Source of the DNA: Spirochaetales bacterium
GTDB taxonomy: Bacteria; Spirochaetota; Spirochaetia; Treponematales; Treponemataceae
Assembly (NCBI GenBank): GCA_003246335.1
Contig: QKAR01000042.1
Span: 1-46,162, forward strand
Length of the DNA stretch: 46,162 nt
Reading direction: 5' to 3'
A program made the position numbers and the translations under genes. The notes beneath the pieces were generated by a model that saw nothing but the letters and a program-made list of their open reading frames with translations, ran no database searches and was not told where the DNA came from. Below are positions 15,783 through 23,822 of this stretch, in pieces. Each line of letters starts with the position of its first letter. Position 1 is the first letter of the stretch.

Positions 15783-17764
15783 TGATTGGACGAACGTTTA
15801 TCGGGGCGGTAGCCGGAATTCTGCTGGTCTCCTGCGTGTCGGTCGACGCAAAGCAGCCGGCTAAGAACGAAACCATCGAGGGCTATTCCGCGACTTTCGT
15901 CGCGATCGATAACGCCGACGCCGAGACTGCGAGCGCGACGCGCCCAATGTCCGCGCGGCTCCACAGCGGCGACGTTACGGCGCTCGCCGCGGCGGGGTCG
16001 ACCGGCGGCTTTTTTTCGGCGGGAACCGATGGATTTCTCACTTTCCAGGACCTGAGCGGCGCCGGAGAATCCTGGCAAGTATCGGATCTTCCGATCGCGA
16101 AGGTTTCCGCCAATCCGAGCGGAGAGCTCGTCGCCCTCTACGAGACGGACGGCTTCAGCGCCCATCGCGTTTCGGTGTGGGACTGGGCGCAAAAAAGACG
16201 CCTATACGCGAAACGCTTTAAGGACTCAGTAACCGATATTCATTGGTCCGCGAAAGGAACCTGGCTCATCGTCGGAACGACTTCCATCGACGGTTTCGCG
16301 ATGTTTGAGGCCTCGACGGGCAACGCGGTTAACCGAGTCAAGGCCCCGCTCGGCATAGTCACGTTGAGCGCGACGGGCGCAAGCGAGACGAGCATGATGG
16401 CTTTCGGCCCGTCGGGAAAGTTGCTGTACATAGATTTATCCAAGGGTACTTTACTTGCGTCGTACGACGGTCCGCGCGACGTCTCGAGCCCGACGCTATT
16501 GCGGGGAAACCTCGCAATAGCGGGCATGAGCGACGGGCAGGTCGTCTCCATAGACGCTACGACCGGCAAGATCATCGCCTCGTGGCCGACGGGACCGGCC
16601 CTCATGGCATCGGCGAGCGAGGACGCGGATCCCACGTGGATCGAGGAAAATTCCGATGAAAGAAAATATTCGATTCGCGTGGGGCCGTCTCAATCCGCCG
16701 AATTTACTGTGCCGGACGGGTCATCCATTACCACGGCCTTATCGTTTGGGTCGAATATCTTGATTGGAACGTCGAGTGGGAATATTTTTGCGCTCGAAAA
16801 AAAGGCTGATCCTGGCGTCGCACCGTCACCTCGCGCCATAGGGGGAAAATCGATCCAACGAATCGATGACATCGCGAGCGACGGTTCCCGCCTATTTATT
16901 CTATCCGACGGCGCGACGTTCATATCAGCGGGACCGGGGAAAGCGCCGGTTTACGCGTATTCCGGCATTGTCGGAAACCGGTGCGCCCTCTTGAACGACC
17001 GCCTCGTGTTTTGGAATTCCGCGGCGATCGCGCCCATTACCCTCTCTTCGTTTGACGGAGACGAGCGGCGCGAGATTTACCAGCCCAAAGACGGCATTCG
17101 ATCCCTTTCGATCCACGGGACGCTTATCGCGTTCGTGGAGGGGACGAGCAAGGCCGTCGTCGTTGACGCGCAAAAGGGCGACGTCGTTTTTTCCTACGAT
17201 GGAGTCGGACTGCAGGACGCGGTCAACATTGAAGGAAATCGACTTGCCATTTCTCGATCAGCTACGGCGAAAAACCCGAATCCCGTCACTATCGTCAACC
17301 TTCAAACCGAGGAAACCGTCGCCGTTCAAATCCGCGCCGAGCTTTGCTATGGCCTACGCGCAACCGACGAAAGCGGGTCTAAGCTCGCGGGTTTCTTCGT
17401 GAAGGAAGGCTCCACACCGTCGACGGAGCTTACGTCTTTCGATATCCTCAACGGCGCGTACGCGGCCAATAGCGCGAAAACCATCGCGAGTTACGCCGAC
17501 GACGATTTAGTCGCTACGTTTTTCGTAGAGAACGGAAGGGCATACACGAACCTCGGAAAAGGCTCGGTAGTCGGCATTAACTTCGACGAAGGCACGACGG
17601 TACGCTACTCCCGAGACTACGCCCTTCCCTCGAAAGCCGTCGCCATGGACCGGTTCATCGCGGCGCTGAACTCCGACGGCTCGGTAACGTGGTTTGAAAA
17701 AGAAAGCGGATCGCTCCTGTCGAGCGGGGCGATTTCATCCGACAAACGCTGGATCGAGCAGTAA
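15782..17764 (+). CDS. WD40-like beta-propeller lipoprotein
   Basis: The 660-residue protein begins with a lipoprotein signal (MIGRTFIGAVAGILLVSCVS, acylated Cys at about residue 18). The body is built of repeated four-stranded blades with loose WD40/PQQ-like patterns, for example LHSGDVTALAAAGSTGGFF, then SAGTDGFLTF and SVWDWAQKRRLYAKRF. This predicts one or two propellers on the periplasmic side, a scaffold or BamB-like role by analogy; I see no catalytic site. It is the last gene of the frr-rseP operon, coupled by TAATG to the CpXC gene and followed by a terminator. Confidence 0.75.
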   Translation: MIGRTFIGAVAGILLVSCVSVDAKQPAKNETIEGYSATFVAIDNADAETASATRPMSARLHSGDVTALAAAGSTGGFFSAGTDGFLTFQDLSGAGESWQVSDLPIAKVSANPSGELVALYETDGFSAHRVSVWDWAQKRRLYAKRFKDSVTDIHWSAKGTWLIVGTTSIDGFAMFEASTGNAVNRVKAPLGIVTLSATGASETSMMAFGPSGKLLYIDLSKGTLLASYDGPRDVSSPTLLRGNLAIAGMSDGQVVSIDATTGKIIASWPTGPALMASASEDADPTWIEENSDERKYSIRVGPSQSAEFTVPDGSSITTALSFGSNILIGTSSGNIFALEKKADPGVAPSPRAIGGKSIQRIDDIASDGSRLFILSDGATFISAGPGKAPVYAYSGIVGNRCALLNDRLVFWNSAAIAPITLSSFDGDERREIYQPKDGIRSLSIHGTLIAFVEGTSKAVVVDAQKGDVVFSYDGVGLQDAVNIEGNRLAISRSATAKNPNPVTIVNLQTEETVAVQIRAELCYGLRATDESGSKLAGFFVKEGSTPSTELTSFDILNGAYAANSAKTIASYADDDLVATFFVENGRAYTNLGKGSVVGINFDEGTTVRYSRDYALPSKAVAMDRFIAALNSDGSVTWFEKESGSLLSSGAISSDKRWIEQ

Positions 17765-17770
17765 GGAACT

Positions 17771-17809
17771 CGCGGTCGGCTGGTTATTAGGCCGCCCGCG
17801 TAAGTTTTT
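17771..17809 (+). terminator. Terminator of the frr-rseP operon
   Basis: CGCGGTCGGC (17771-17780) pairs with GCCGCCCGCG (17791-17800) apart from one mismatch, and TAAGTTTTT follows. It lies in the short gap between the convergent operons. Confidence 0.65.
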
Positions 17810-17811
17810 CG

Positions 17812-19146
17812 TTAAGAGCGTTCTTTCGAAACGAATTTCGTGTATGCGGGAAGGAAGAGAAGCTCGACGTCTCCAATTGGGCCATTTCGCTGCTTGGCAA
17901 CGATGAGCTCGGTATCGATCGCTTGATCCCGATCGTCCTTGCTCGACGTGACGCGCTCTCGATGCAAAAACATCACGACGTCCGCGTCCTGCTCGATTGA
18001 TCCCGACTCGCGCAGATCCGAAAGCGTCGGCTTCTTACCCTCAGCGTCACGGCGGAGCTGCGAAAGAGCCACGACGGGGATCTCAAGCTCTCGCGCGAGG
18101 GATTTTAAGGAGCGCGATATTTCCGCCACTTGCTCGTAGCGCGGTATGAGCGTGTTTTCGCTCGAGATTAGGGTTAAATAATCGATGAAAATAACCTGAA
18201 CGTCGAACTGAGAGCGAAGTCGCCGCGCCATCGCGCGAAGGTCGAGCAGTTTCATGTTCGGCATATCGACGATGTAGAGCGGAGCCTCGTAAATATGGCC
18301 CGCCGCGTCCTGAATGCTTTGGAAATCCGAAATTTTAAGAATACCCTTGCGGATTTTCTCCGCCGAGATATGCGCCTCGGAGGAAATCAATCGATTCATC
18401 AGCTGCATATCCGACATTTCGAGCGAAAAAAACGCCGTGGGGATTTTTTGCTTTATTGAAGTATGCGCCGCCATGGTAAGCGCCAATGCGGTTTTTCCGA
18501 CGGAAGGCCGCGCGCCGATAATGACGAGCTCGGACTTTTGGAAACCGCTCGTCATGCTGTCGAGCTCGGTTAAGCCCGAAGGGACGCCGGTAAAGGCGTC
18601 TCGCGTATGATACAGCTTTTCGATCGCGGAAATCGCTTGGGGAATGAGCTCTTTAGGCGTCTTAAAAACGTTGTGCTGACTCGCGTCCGCCGTCAACTCG
18701 AACACGAGTTTTTGAGCCTGCTCCAGCACCGCGCGGCCCTCAATCGACTCATCGTGGGCGTCTGCGACGATTTTGCTCGAAATGGTCAATAACGAGCGCC
18801 TCATCGCGTTTTCAAGAACGATTTTGGCGTAGTACTCGACGTTCGCGGACGTTGGAACCGTGTCGGTCAGCGACGCGACATAACCGGGCCCGCCCGCGGA
18901 ATCAAGGGTGTTGTTTTGGCGAAGTTCCTCGGTAATCGTGATTATATCGGCCCGTTGTCCCTTGTTAAAAAGCGATATGATGGCCTGAAAAATTTTTTGA
19001 TTTTGAAGCGAGTAAAAATGCTCTGGGCGAACGTAGCGGATGACGGTCGTGACGGCTTCCGCGTCAAGTAAAAGGGCGCCCAAAGTGGCTTGTTCGGCCT
19101 CTAAATTATTGGGCGGTATCTTATCCTTGAGCGAAAGCGCGTTCAT
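17812..19146 (-). CDS. dnaB: Replicative DNA helicase
   Basis: The 444-residue protein has the N-terminal DnaB domain (PPNNLEAEQATLGALLLDAEAV) and the RecA-like motor with Walker A GARPSVGKTAL at residues 211-221. Walker B (VQVIFIDYLTLI), the QLRRDAEGKKPTLSDLRESG region and the Arg finger area (VAKQRNGPIGDVEL) follow. It unwinds DNA at the replication fork as a hexamer. Its ATG follows the rplI stop by nine bases, so it is the last gene of the rpsF cluster. The ribosome site is weak (CAAGAAAA). Confidence 0.96.
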   Translation of the reverse strand: MNALSLKDKIPPNNLEAEQATLGALLLDAEAVTTVIRYVRPEHFYSLQNQKIFQAIISLFNKGQRADIITITEELRQNNTLDSAGGPGYVASLTDTVPTSANVEYYAKIVLENAMRRSLLTISSKIVADAHDESIEGRAVLEQAQKLVFELTADASQHNVFKTPKELIPQAISAIEKLYHTRDAFTGVPSGLTELDSMTSGFQKSELVIIGARPSVGKTALALTMAAHTSIKQKIPTAFFSLEMSDMQLMNRLISSEAHISAEKIRKGILKISDFQSIQDAAGHIYEAPLYIVDMPNMKLLDLRAMARRLRSQFDVQVIFIDYLTLISSENTLIPRYEQVAEISRSLKSLARELEIPVVALSQLRRDAEGKKPTLSDLRESGSIEQDADVVMFLHRERVTSSKDDRDQAIDTELIVAKQRNGPIGDVELLFLPAYTKFVSKERS

Positions 19147-19155
19147 TTTTCTTGA

Positions 19156-19719
19156 TTATTCGGCGGATTCGGAACCGTCGGTCGCGGACTCGTCGGCGGC
19201 TACCGGCTCTTGGGCTTCGTAGCGGCGGGAGTGTCGCTCGGCCTTAGGCGCGGGAGAAGCTTTCTCTGCCTCGGGCTGCGCCTCGACGATAACCTGAACC
19301 TGCGCTGACGCGGACTCGTACAGGCGAACCGTGACGTGATACTTTCCGACGCTCTTAAAAGTGAGTCCGGGAACCTCGATGCGCTTGCGCTCAATATCGA
19401 ACCCAAGCTTCTTGAACTCGTCGACGAGGGTCTGGTTCGTGACGGCTCCGTACAGCTTGCCGTTCGCGCCGGCGGGCATGACGAGCGTGATAACGGTACC
19501 CTCGAGTTTTTCCTTCAGGCTCGCGGCGTCGGATCTCTTCGCGGCTTTCTTCGCCTCGATATCCGCCTTACGTCCCTCGAAATACGCGAGAGTCACGTCA
19601 TTGCACGGAACGGCAAAACCGCGGGGGAACAGGTAGTTCCGGGCATAACCATTGGCGACGTCCTTAACGTCTCCCTCTTCACCGAGATGCTTGACGTCTT
19701 GGTTAAGAATTACTTTCAT
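19156..19719 (-). CDS. rplI: 50S ribosomal protein L9 with C-terminal extension
   Basis: The start at 19719 gives MKVILNQDVKHLGEEGDVKDVANGYARNYL, the invariant L9 N-domain; a longer frame from 19797 would add a meaningless tail. L9 proteins are usually about 150 residues; this one is 187. The extra part (PKAERHSRRYEAQEPVAADE and on) is charged and probably disordered. L9 binds 23S rRNA near the L1 stalk. AGGAG-like purines (AAAAGGAGC) precede the ATG. It is followed by dnaB. Confidence 0.96.
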   Translation of the reverse strand: MKVILNQDVKHLGEEGDVKDVANGYARNYLFPRGFAVPCNDVTLAYFEGRKADIEAKKAAKRSDAASLKEKLEGTVITLVMPAGANGKLYGAVTNQTLVDEFKKLGFDIERKRIEVPGLTFKSVGKYHVTVRLYESASAQVQVIVEAQPEAEKASPAPKAERHSRRYEAQEPVAADESATDGSESAE

Positions 19720-19732
19720 CTCAAGCTCCTTT

Positions 19733-20785
19733 TCATTTTTGATCGCCGCCGTTTCCAGGAGTTGGATCGACGACGTCTTTATTGTTGAATCGCGCACGAA
19801 TGGGAACGAAAAGCTCCACGACGCCCGCGATCAATGCACCGAGCACGAATATCGGCCATAGCTCGAAAGCCAATACGATCATCGAAAGCGATATAAACAA
19901 AAAAGCGCCTTTACCGACGCGGAGGCGTAAGCGCTCGAACAAGAACGAGAAAATCCCGTAGCCTTGCACGGCGAAAAAAACGGCCGAAAGCAACAACGCG
20001 TTCCACGCCACGATCTCGAGATAGCCAATATCGATAAAACGACCGATGATGACGCAAACCATACCGCCCACGAGCGGCAGGAACAGCCAGTCATCGTTGT
20101 AAAAAAACACCGAGCGAAACCGCAAAGAAGTCCGTTTCGTCGCCGCCGAAGCGATCGACGCCGCGATTGCGTACCCAATTGCGTACATCGCGAAACACAT
20201 TGGGTACAGCGATGACGACAAAACGCGTACCGAAAGGCGGTAAATGTCATCGGCGTTCGGTTGAGCCGACAAAGCCGACACGTCGGTACCCGTTTTAAAT
20301 AAGCCCGCCAGGGCTTGCGCCGTTGCGTCGGAAGTCAGCCGAATCATGTCCGTAACGCCGAACGCGTCCTTCGTCGCGAAAAACGCGATGAGGCTTACCG
20401 TCGCGAGTAAGGACCCTGAAAGCGCGAGCCGGTATCGAACCTTTTTCACGAACGGAAAAATCATCCCCAAGACGGGAAACGCCATGCACGCGGAAAGCAA
20501 AATTACCGAGCGCGTCGCGTCAAAAAAAACTATTCCCGGCGAGCCGGCGAGCGCCACGAGCGACACCAGCACGTCGACGGCGAAAGTCAACACGACCGCG
20601 CCGACAAAAAACGGCACGCCTCGGGTAAGCAACACGACGAAGAGCGGCACCGTAAAGAAAAAAGCGAGAACCGGCAACCAATGAGTCAGGGCAACCGATA
20701 TCACCGCCGCAAGGATGCAAACAAAAAGCCCCCGCGCGCGCGGGCGCGGGGGAATGGAATTCCCGGTCTCGACTAAGTCGCTCAA
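19733..20785 (-). CDS. DUF2232-type multispan membrane protein
   Basis: The protein of up to 350 residues has about eight hydrophobic spans and sits between rpsR and rplI. This is the same place as the DUF2232 protein YybS upstream of rplI in Firmicutes, and the span pattern agrees. Its function is unknown; the fold resembles ECF-transporter S components. The start is uncertain. TTG at 20785 has no ribosome site, and codons 12-22 coincide with a perfect terminator-like hairpin. A GTG at 20704 would place the start just after the hairpin and directly at the first membrane span (ISVALTHWLPVLAFFF). The C-terminus is 13 bases from rplI. No gdpP-like gene accompanies it here. Confidence 0.8.
   Translation of the reverse strand: MSDLVETGNSIPPRPRARGLFVCILAAVISVALTHWLPVLAFFFTVPLFVVLLTRGVPFFVGAVVLTFAVDVLVSLVALAGSPGIVFFDATRSVILLSACMAFPVLGMIFPFVKKVRYRLALSGSLLATVSLIAFFATKDAFGVTDMIRLTSDATAQALAGLFKTGTDVSALSAQPNADDIYRLSVRVLSSSLYPMCFAMYAIGYAIAASIASAATKRTSLRFRSVFFYNDDWLFLPLVGGMVCVIIGRFIDIGYLEIVAWNALLLSAVFFAVQGYGIFSFLFERLRLRVGKGAFLFISLSMIVLAFELWPIFVLGALIAGVVELFVPIRARFNNKDVVDPTPGNGGDQK
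20721..20752 (-). terminator. Terminator or attenuator at the rpsR/DUF2232 junction
   Basis: On the minus strand CCCCCGCGC (20752-20744), a six-base loop, GCGCGGGGG (20737-20729), then CTTTTTGTTT. It begins 39 bases after the rpsR stop and lies inside the first codons of the DUF2232 frame if the TTG start is used. It could end the rpsF-ssb-rpsR message and let only part of the polymerases into rplI-dnaB. Confidence 0.65.
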
Positions 20786-20790
20786 CGCGA

Positions 20791-21096
20791 TTAGCTAACG
20801 ACGTACGGGAGCAAAGCGAGGGCGCGCGCGCGCTTGATCTCGAGCGCAAGGCGTCGCTGATGCTTAGCGCAAGTTCCCGTGATGCGCCGAGGAAGAATTT
20901 TACCCCTCTCGGTTGTGTACCGGCGAAGGCCATCGGCGTCTTTGTAATCGATTTTCGCCTTTTGGGTGCAGAAGCGGCATACTTTCTTGCGGAAGAAAAC
21001 TTTGCCCTTACGGCCCTGCGAGCGATCGTCGGTATCGCGCATGGCATCCTGCATCTGCATATCAGCGTCCATATCTTTCATTTTCTCATCGGACAT
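20791..21096 (-). CDS. rpsR: 30S ribosomal protein S18 with Met/Asp-rich N-terminal extension
   Basis: Residues from about 32 on are a standard S18 ([21 protein letters not shown], then [22 protein letters not shown]). The two Cys pairs of the zinc form are partly kept (CRFC and TGTC). The first 30 residues, [20 protein letters not shown] and [10 protein letters not shown], are an unusual Met/Asp-rich leader. S18 pairs with S6 on the 30S platform. It lies 11 bases after ssb. The strong hairpin downstream suggests that it ends the highly expressed part of the operon. Confidence 0.95.
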   Translation of the reverse strand: MSDEKMKDMDADMQMQDAMRDTDDRSQGRKGKVFFRKKVCRFCTQKAKIDYKDADGLRRYTTERGKILPRRITGTCAKHQRRLALEIKRARALALLPYVVS

Positions 21097-21107
21097 ACGG
21101 TATCTCC

Positions 21108-21590
21108 TTAAAATGGAATATCATCGGGGAAATCAGGAGGAACGGAATCCTCGCCCTCGAAGGATTGGGGCGCGGGCGGGGTCGCGGCGCGCCGTTGATA
21201 CGTCGGTGCCGAGGGTGAACTTTGCGTCGCGCTGGAACCGGAATAACCGCTTCCCTGCCCGCCGCCGTTACCGCCTAGCAACTGCACGTTTGACGCCATA
21301 ATCTCGATTTTACTTCGAGATTGCCCATCCTGTTCCCATCGATTTTGATGCAACTCGCCCTGAACGGCGACCTGCTTTCCTTTGACCAAATATTGATTCA
21401 GCGTTTCTCCCATTTTGCCCCAAAGGACAATATCGAAAAAATTCGCCTCCTCAACCCATTGATCGCCCTGTTTCCGGCGTTTGTTCACCGCAATGGCAAA
21501 TTTGCAAACGGCAACGCTACCGGAAGTATACTTAAGCTCCGCGTCGCGGGTAAGCCGACCGATCAGAATTACGCTATTCACATCCGCCAC
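21108..21590 (-). CDS. ssb: Single-stranded DNA-binding protein
   Basis: The 160-residue protein has the OB-fold ([22 protein letters not shown], then [23 protein letters not shown] and [16 protein letters not shown]). A Gly/Ser/Pro linker and the acidic tip DDIPF follow, the tail that recruits partner proteins. It coats single-stranded DNA during replication and repair. It lies between rpsF and rpsR, the classic arrangement, 16 bases after rpsF. Confidence 0.97.
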   Translation of the reverse strand: MADVNSVILIGRLTRDAELKYTSGSVAVCKFAIAVNKRRKQGDQWVEEANFFDIVLWGKMGETLNQYLVKGKQVAVQGELHQNRWEQDGQSRSKIEIMASNVQLLGGNGGGQGSGYSGSSATQSSPSAPTYQRRAATPPAPQSFEGEDSVPPDFPDDIPF

Positions 21591-21606
21591 GGGCTACTCC
21601 TTATCC

Positions 21607-21888
21607 TTATTCTTCTACGCGAACGAAGAGGAAGGTCAAAAGATCTTGAATCAACTTAAGCTGGCGATCCATTTCAACGATTTTTGCGGGCTCGGAATTA
21701 ATGTTAAAAAGGACATACCTACCGCGCGCGCGTTTCTTAATTTCGTACGTAAGGTCGCGATCGCCGTACGGTTCCTCGCTCACCACCTGGGCGCCGTAAT
21801 CGGCGACCACTTTTCGAACCGCCTCAGCGGCGGTCTTGAACGTGTCGTCTTCCAAGGGGAAAACGACCATCAGTTCATACTTTCTCAT
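21607..21888 (-). CDS. rpsF: 30S ribosomal protein S6
   Basis: The 93-residue protein reads MRKYELMVVFPLEDDT, with the family core GDRDLTYEIKKRARGRYVLFNINSEPAKIVEMDR. The ATG at 21888 was chosen over one at 21906 because TGGAGGA sits five bases ahead of it and S6 begins with MRxYE. S6 binds S18 on the 30S platform. It heads the rpsF-ssb-rpsR-DUF2232-rplI-dnaB cluster. Its leader of about 104 bases contains two hairpins that could host S6:S18 feedback. Confidence 0.96.
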   Translation of the reverse strand: MRKYELMVVFPLEDDTFKTAAEAVRKVVADYGAQVVSEEPYGDRDLTYEIKKRARGRYVLFNINSEPAKIVEMDRQLKLIQDLLTFLFVRVEE

Positions 21889-21950
21889 GGTTCCTCCAAT
21901 GGACACATTTCTGGGCCAGTCTAACTAAATCGTCGACCGGCGGGAGTATT

Positions 21951-21991
21951 GCGATCGCAAAGCGCGACCGCCTCCCGGGCATAAACCCGGA
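21951..21991 (-). promoter_or_regulatory. Two hairpins in the rpsF leader
   Basis: On the minus strand CCGGG-TTTATG-CCCGG (21991-21976) starts at the predicted 5' end. GCGGTCGC (21972-21965), a six-base loop and GCGATCGC (21958-21951) follow, the stem holding one G-U pair. S6:S18 autoregulatory leaders are known in many bacteria; the match here is positional only. Confidence 0.45.
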
Positions 21992-21998
21992 ATAACGA

Positions 21999-22027
21999 AT
22001 TTATCATTTTTAAGCGGCTTGGTCAAG
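21999..22027 (-). promoter_or_regulatory. Promoter of the rpsF operon
   Basis: Minus strand TTGACC (22027-22022), 17 bases, TAAATT (22004-21999). The predicted start is about 21992, giving a 104-base leader. Confidence 0.7.
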
Positions 22028-22035
22028 GATACGCT

Positions 22036-22057
22036 CGTTTATGCCGATATAAACGAT
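22036..22057. repeat. Inverted repeat between rpsF and the 22083 gene
   Basis: TCGTTTAT (22036-22043) and ATAAACGA (22050-22057) are perfect 8-base arms around GCCGAT. It lies just upstream of the rpsF promoter and at the likely start region of the divergent gene, so an operator is possible; the arms could also form an RNA hairpin at the 5' end of the plus-strand message. Confidence 0.5.
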
Positions 22058-22082
22058 GGACCCAGGGAGGGTCCGCAACGTC

Positions 22083-22523
22083 ATGATGCAAAAAATCATG
22101 TTTCAAGACAATCTATATCAGCTTGCCCGCTCTATCGATACGGTTGCCGAAGGTCTTCTTCTCGATATTTCCGAGGATTTTTTCCTCGATAAAACCGTCG
22201 ACGACGTTCTTTTTTTTGACGCGATGATAAAAAAGATTTCTCAAGCCCTATCCGCAAACAGGCAAATAACCGGCTATATGCGCATACTGCGCGACCTGCA
22301 CGGCTGCCAACAAAAATACGCGGCGCTTTTAGACGCCATCATCGCGGAAAAAACGGCCATGAGCGGCAATTTTGAGTCGCTCAGGCCAAAGCTTCGATCG
22401 ATTCGCCAGTACCACGCGGAATTAGCCCAATCGATCGTGGAAGAATTGGGCAAATCGGCCGTAGCGGACGATAGTAGGGACATTGTTTCCACCAATGAGT
22501 TGAGCGAGCTGTTGCATTTCTGA
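22083..22523 (+). CDS. Helical protein of unknown function
   Basis: I do not recognise this 146-residue protein. It is almost entirely helical, with heptad-like patterns (LYQLARSIDTVAEGLLLDI, then LHGCQQKYAALLDAIIAEKTA and IRQYHAELAQSIVEEL). It ends in a short acidic tail and has no signal or membrane span. The layout recalls small coiled-coil chaperones of the FlgN type, but I would not assign that. I use the ATG at 22083, eleven bases after GGAGGG; one at 22056 would also keep the frame but has no ribosome site. It sits divergent from rpsF and ends 12 bases before the next gene, whose promoter lies across its 3' end. Confidence 0.65.
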   Translation: MMQKIMFQDNLYQLARSIDTVAEGLLLDISEDFFLDKTVDDVLFFDAMIKKISQALSANRQITGYMRILRDLHGCQQKYAALLDAIIAEKTAMSGNFESLRPKLRSIRQYHAELAQSIVEELGKSAVADDSRDIVSTNELSELLHF

Positions 22524-22529
22524 TATACT
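22500..22529 (+). promoter_or_regulatory. Leaderless promoter of the 22536 flavoprotein
   Basis: TTGAGC (22500-22505), 18 bases, TATACT (22524-22529). The predicted start falls on the A of the ATG at 22536. The -35 lies inside the end of the preceding gene. Confidence 0.65.
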
Positions 22530-22535
22530 TTGCGT

Positions 22536-23822
22536 ATGCAAGTATATGATTGCGTTATCGTCGGTTCTGGACCGGCCGGGCTGGGCGCCGCGTTCGAGCT
22601 TATTCAAGCGAAACCGGGCGTTCGATTGCTGCTTTTAGAGCGGGAGCAAGTCTCCTCGGGCGGTCTGAGAAACGACTGCAAAATGAACTTTACCTGGCCG
22701 ATCGGCTTTCCGCTCGAATACTGGAACGCGGATATTTCCGCGCGCTACCTCGCGCGCGTAGAGCAATTTCTCGAGCCGAACATCCTTCCCCAAAAAAACC
22801 TCACGACGTATCAAAAGCGCGCGAGCCGCATCGGCGTTGAACTGCTCATGATTCGCCAATCGCATTTGGGAACCGACGGCGGTCTTCGGCTCATAAAGGA
22901 TTTGCTCGCCCGCCTTGAGCGGCACGGCGTCGAGATTTCTACGGAAGAGGCCTTCGTTTCCGTCGATCGCGAGAAAAAAATCGCCAGAACGGACCGAAGG
23001 GAAGTCGGATACGACCAATTGATCGTAGCCCCCGGCCGCCACGGGTTCGACTTTCTCCGCCACTTCATGAAAGAAAACGCCATTTCCTACACCGACAACA
23101 GCATTGACGTCGGCGTCCGCGTGGAGACTCGCCTCGAGCACTACCCCATCGTAAAGGACTATTACGATCCTAAGTTTATTTTCCCCGAGCGCACGCGCAC
23201 GTTCTGCACTAATTCCGGCGCGGCTCACGTCGTTCAGGAAAAGTATATGACCGACGACGGTCGACCGTATTACAGCGTCAATGGCCATGCCTACTCGCAC
23301 GAAAAACCCGCGAACGGTCTCGTCAACTTCGCCATCCTCCGCAGCGTCGAGTTCACGCGACCGATCGCGTCGGGTCAAGATTACGCGGAAAACCTCGCCC
23401 AACTCGCGATGCTTACCGGCGGAGGGCACCCCATCATGCAGCGTATAGGCGATTTTCGGCTAGGCAAACGAACGATGCGAGAGGGGCTTAACGACGATCT
23501 CTACGATTTCGTTCCGTCTTTATCGTCCTGCACGCCCGGAGACATATCCTTGGCGATGCCTTCCAAATTCCTTCGTTCCATTTGGAAGGCGCTCAAGCAA
23601 CTCGACACCATCGTACCCGGCGTACTCCATCCGGGAACCATTCTCTATTACCCTGAAATTAAACTTTACGCGAATAAACCGCTTTTTCTCGACGACCATT
23701 TCATGGCCGCTCCGGATATTTACCTCATCGGGGACGGCGCGGGAACCTCGCGCGGCATCACCGGCGCGTGGGCTTCGGGCATACGGGCCGCCGACGGCAT
23801 TAAAAAAAGGAAAGGCTGGTAA
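22536..23822 (+). CDS. FAD-dependent oxidoreductase, COG2509-like
   Basis: The 428-residue flavoprotein starts MQVYDCVIVGSGPAGLGAA, an N-terminal Rossmann GxGxxG site for FAD. A middle LIVAPGRHGFDFL strand-turn follows, and the C-terminal FAD-contacting motif IYLIGDGAGTSRGITGAWASG. The sequence GGLRNDCKMNFTWPIGFP and the overall layout match the uncharacterised COG2509 dehydrogenases (NAD(FAD)-utilising type, HI0933-like relatives). The substrate is unknown. An earlier TTG two codons upstream exists, but the promoter places the 5' end of the mRNA exactly at this ATG. rsmD starts at the very next base after its stop. Confidence 0.85.
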   Translation: MQVYDCVIVGSGPAGLGAAFELIQAKPGVRLLLLEREQVSSGGLRNDCKMNFTWPIGFPLEYWNADISARYLARVEQFLEPNILPQKNLTTYQKRASRIGVELLMIRQSHLGTDGGLRLIKDLLARLERHGVEISTEEAFVSVDREKKIARTDRREVGYDQLIVAPGRHGFDFLRHFMKENAISYTDNSIDVGVRVETRLEHYPIVKDYYDPKFIFPERTRTFCTNSGAAHVVQEKYMTDDGRPYYSVNGHAYSHEKPANGLVNFAILRSVEFTRPIASGQDYAENLAQLAMLTGGGHPIMQRIGDFRLGKRTMREGLNDDLYDFVPSLSSCTPGDISLAMPSKFLRSIWKALKQLDTIVPGVLHPGTILYYPEIKLYANKPLFLDDHFMAAPDIYLIGDGAGTSRGITGAWASGIRAADGIKKRKGW

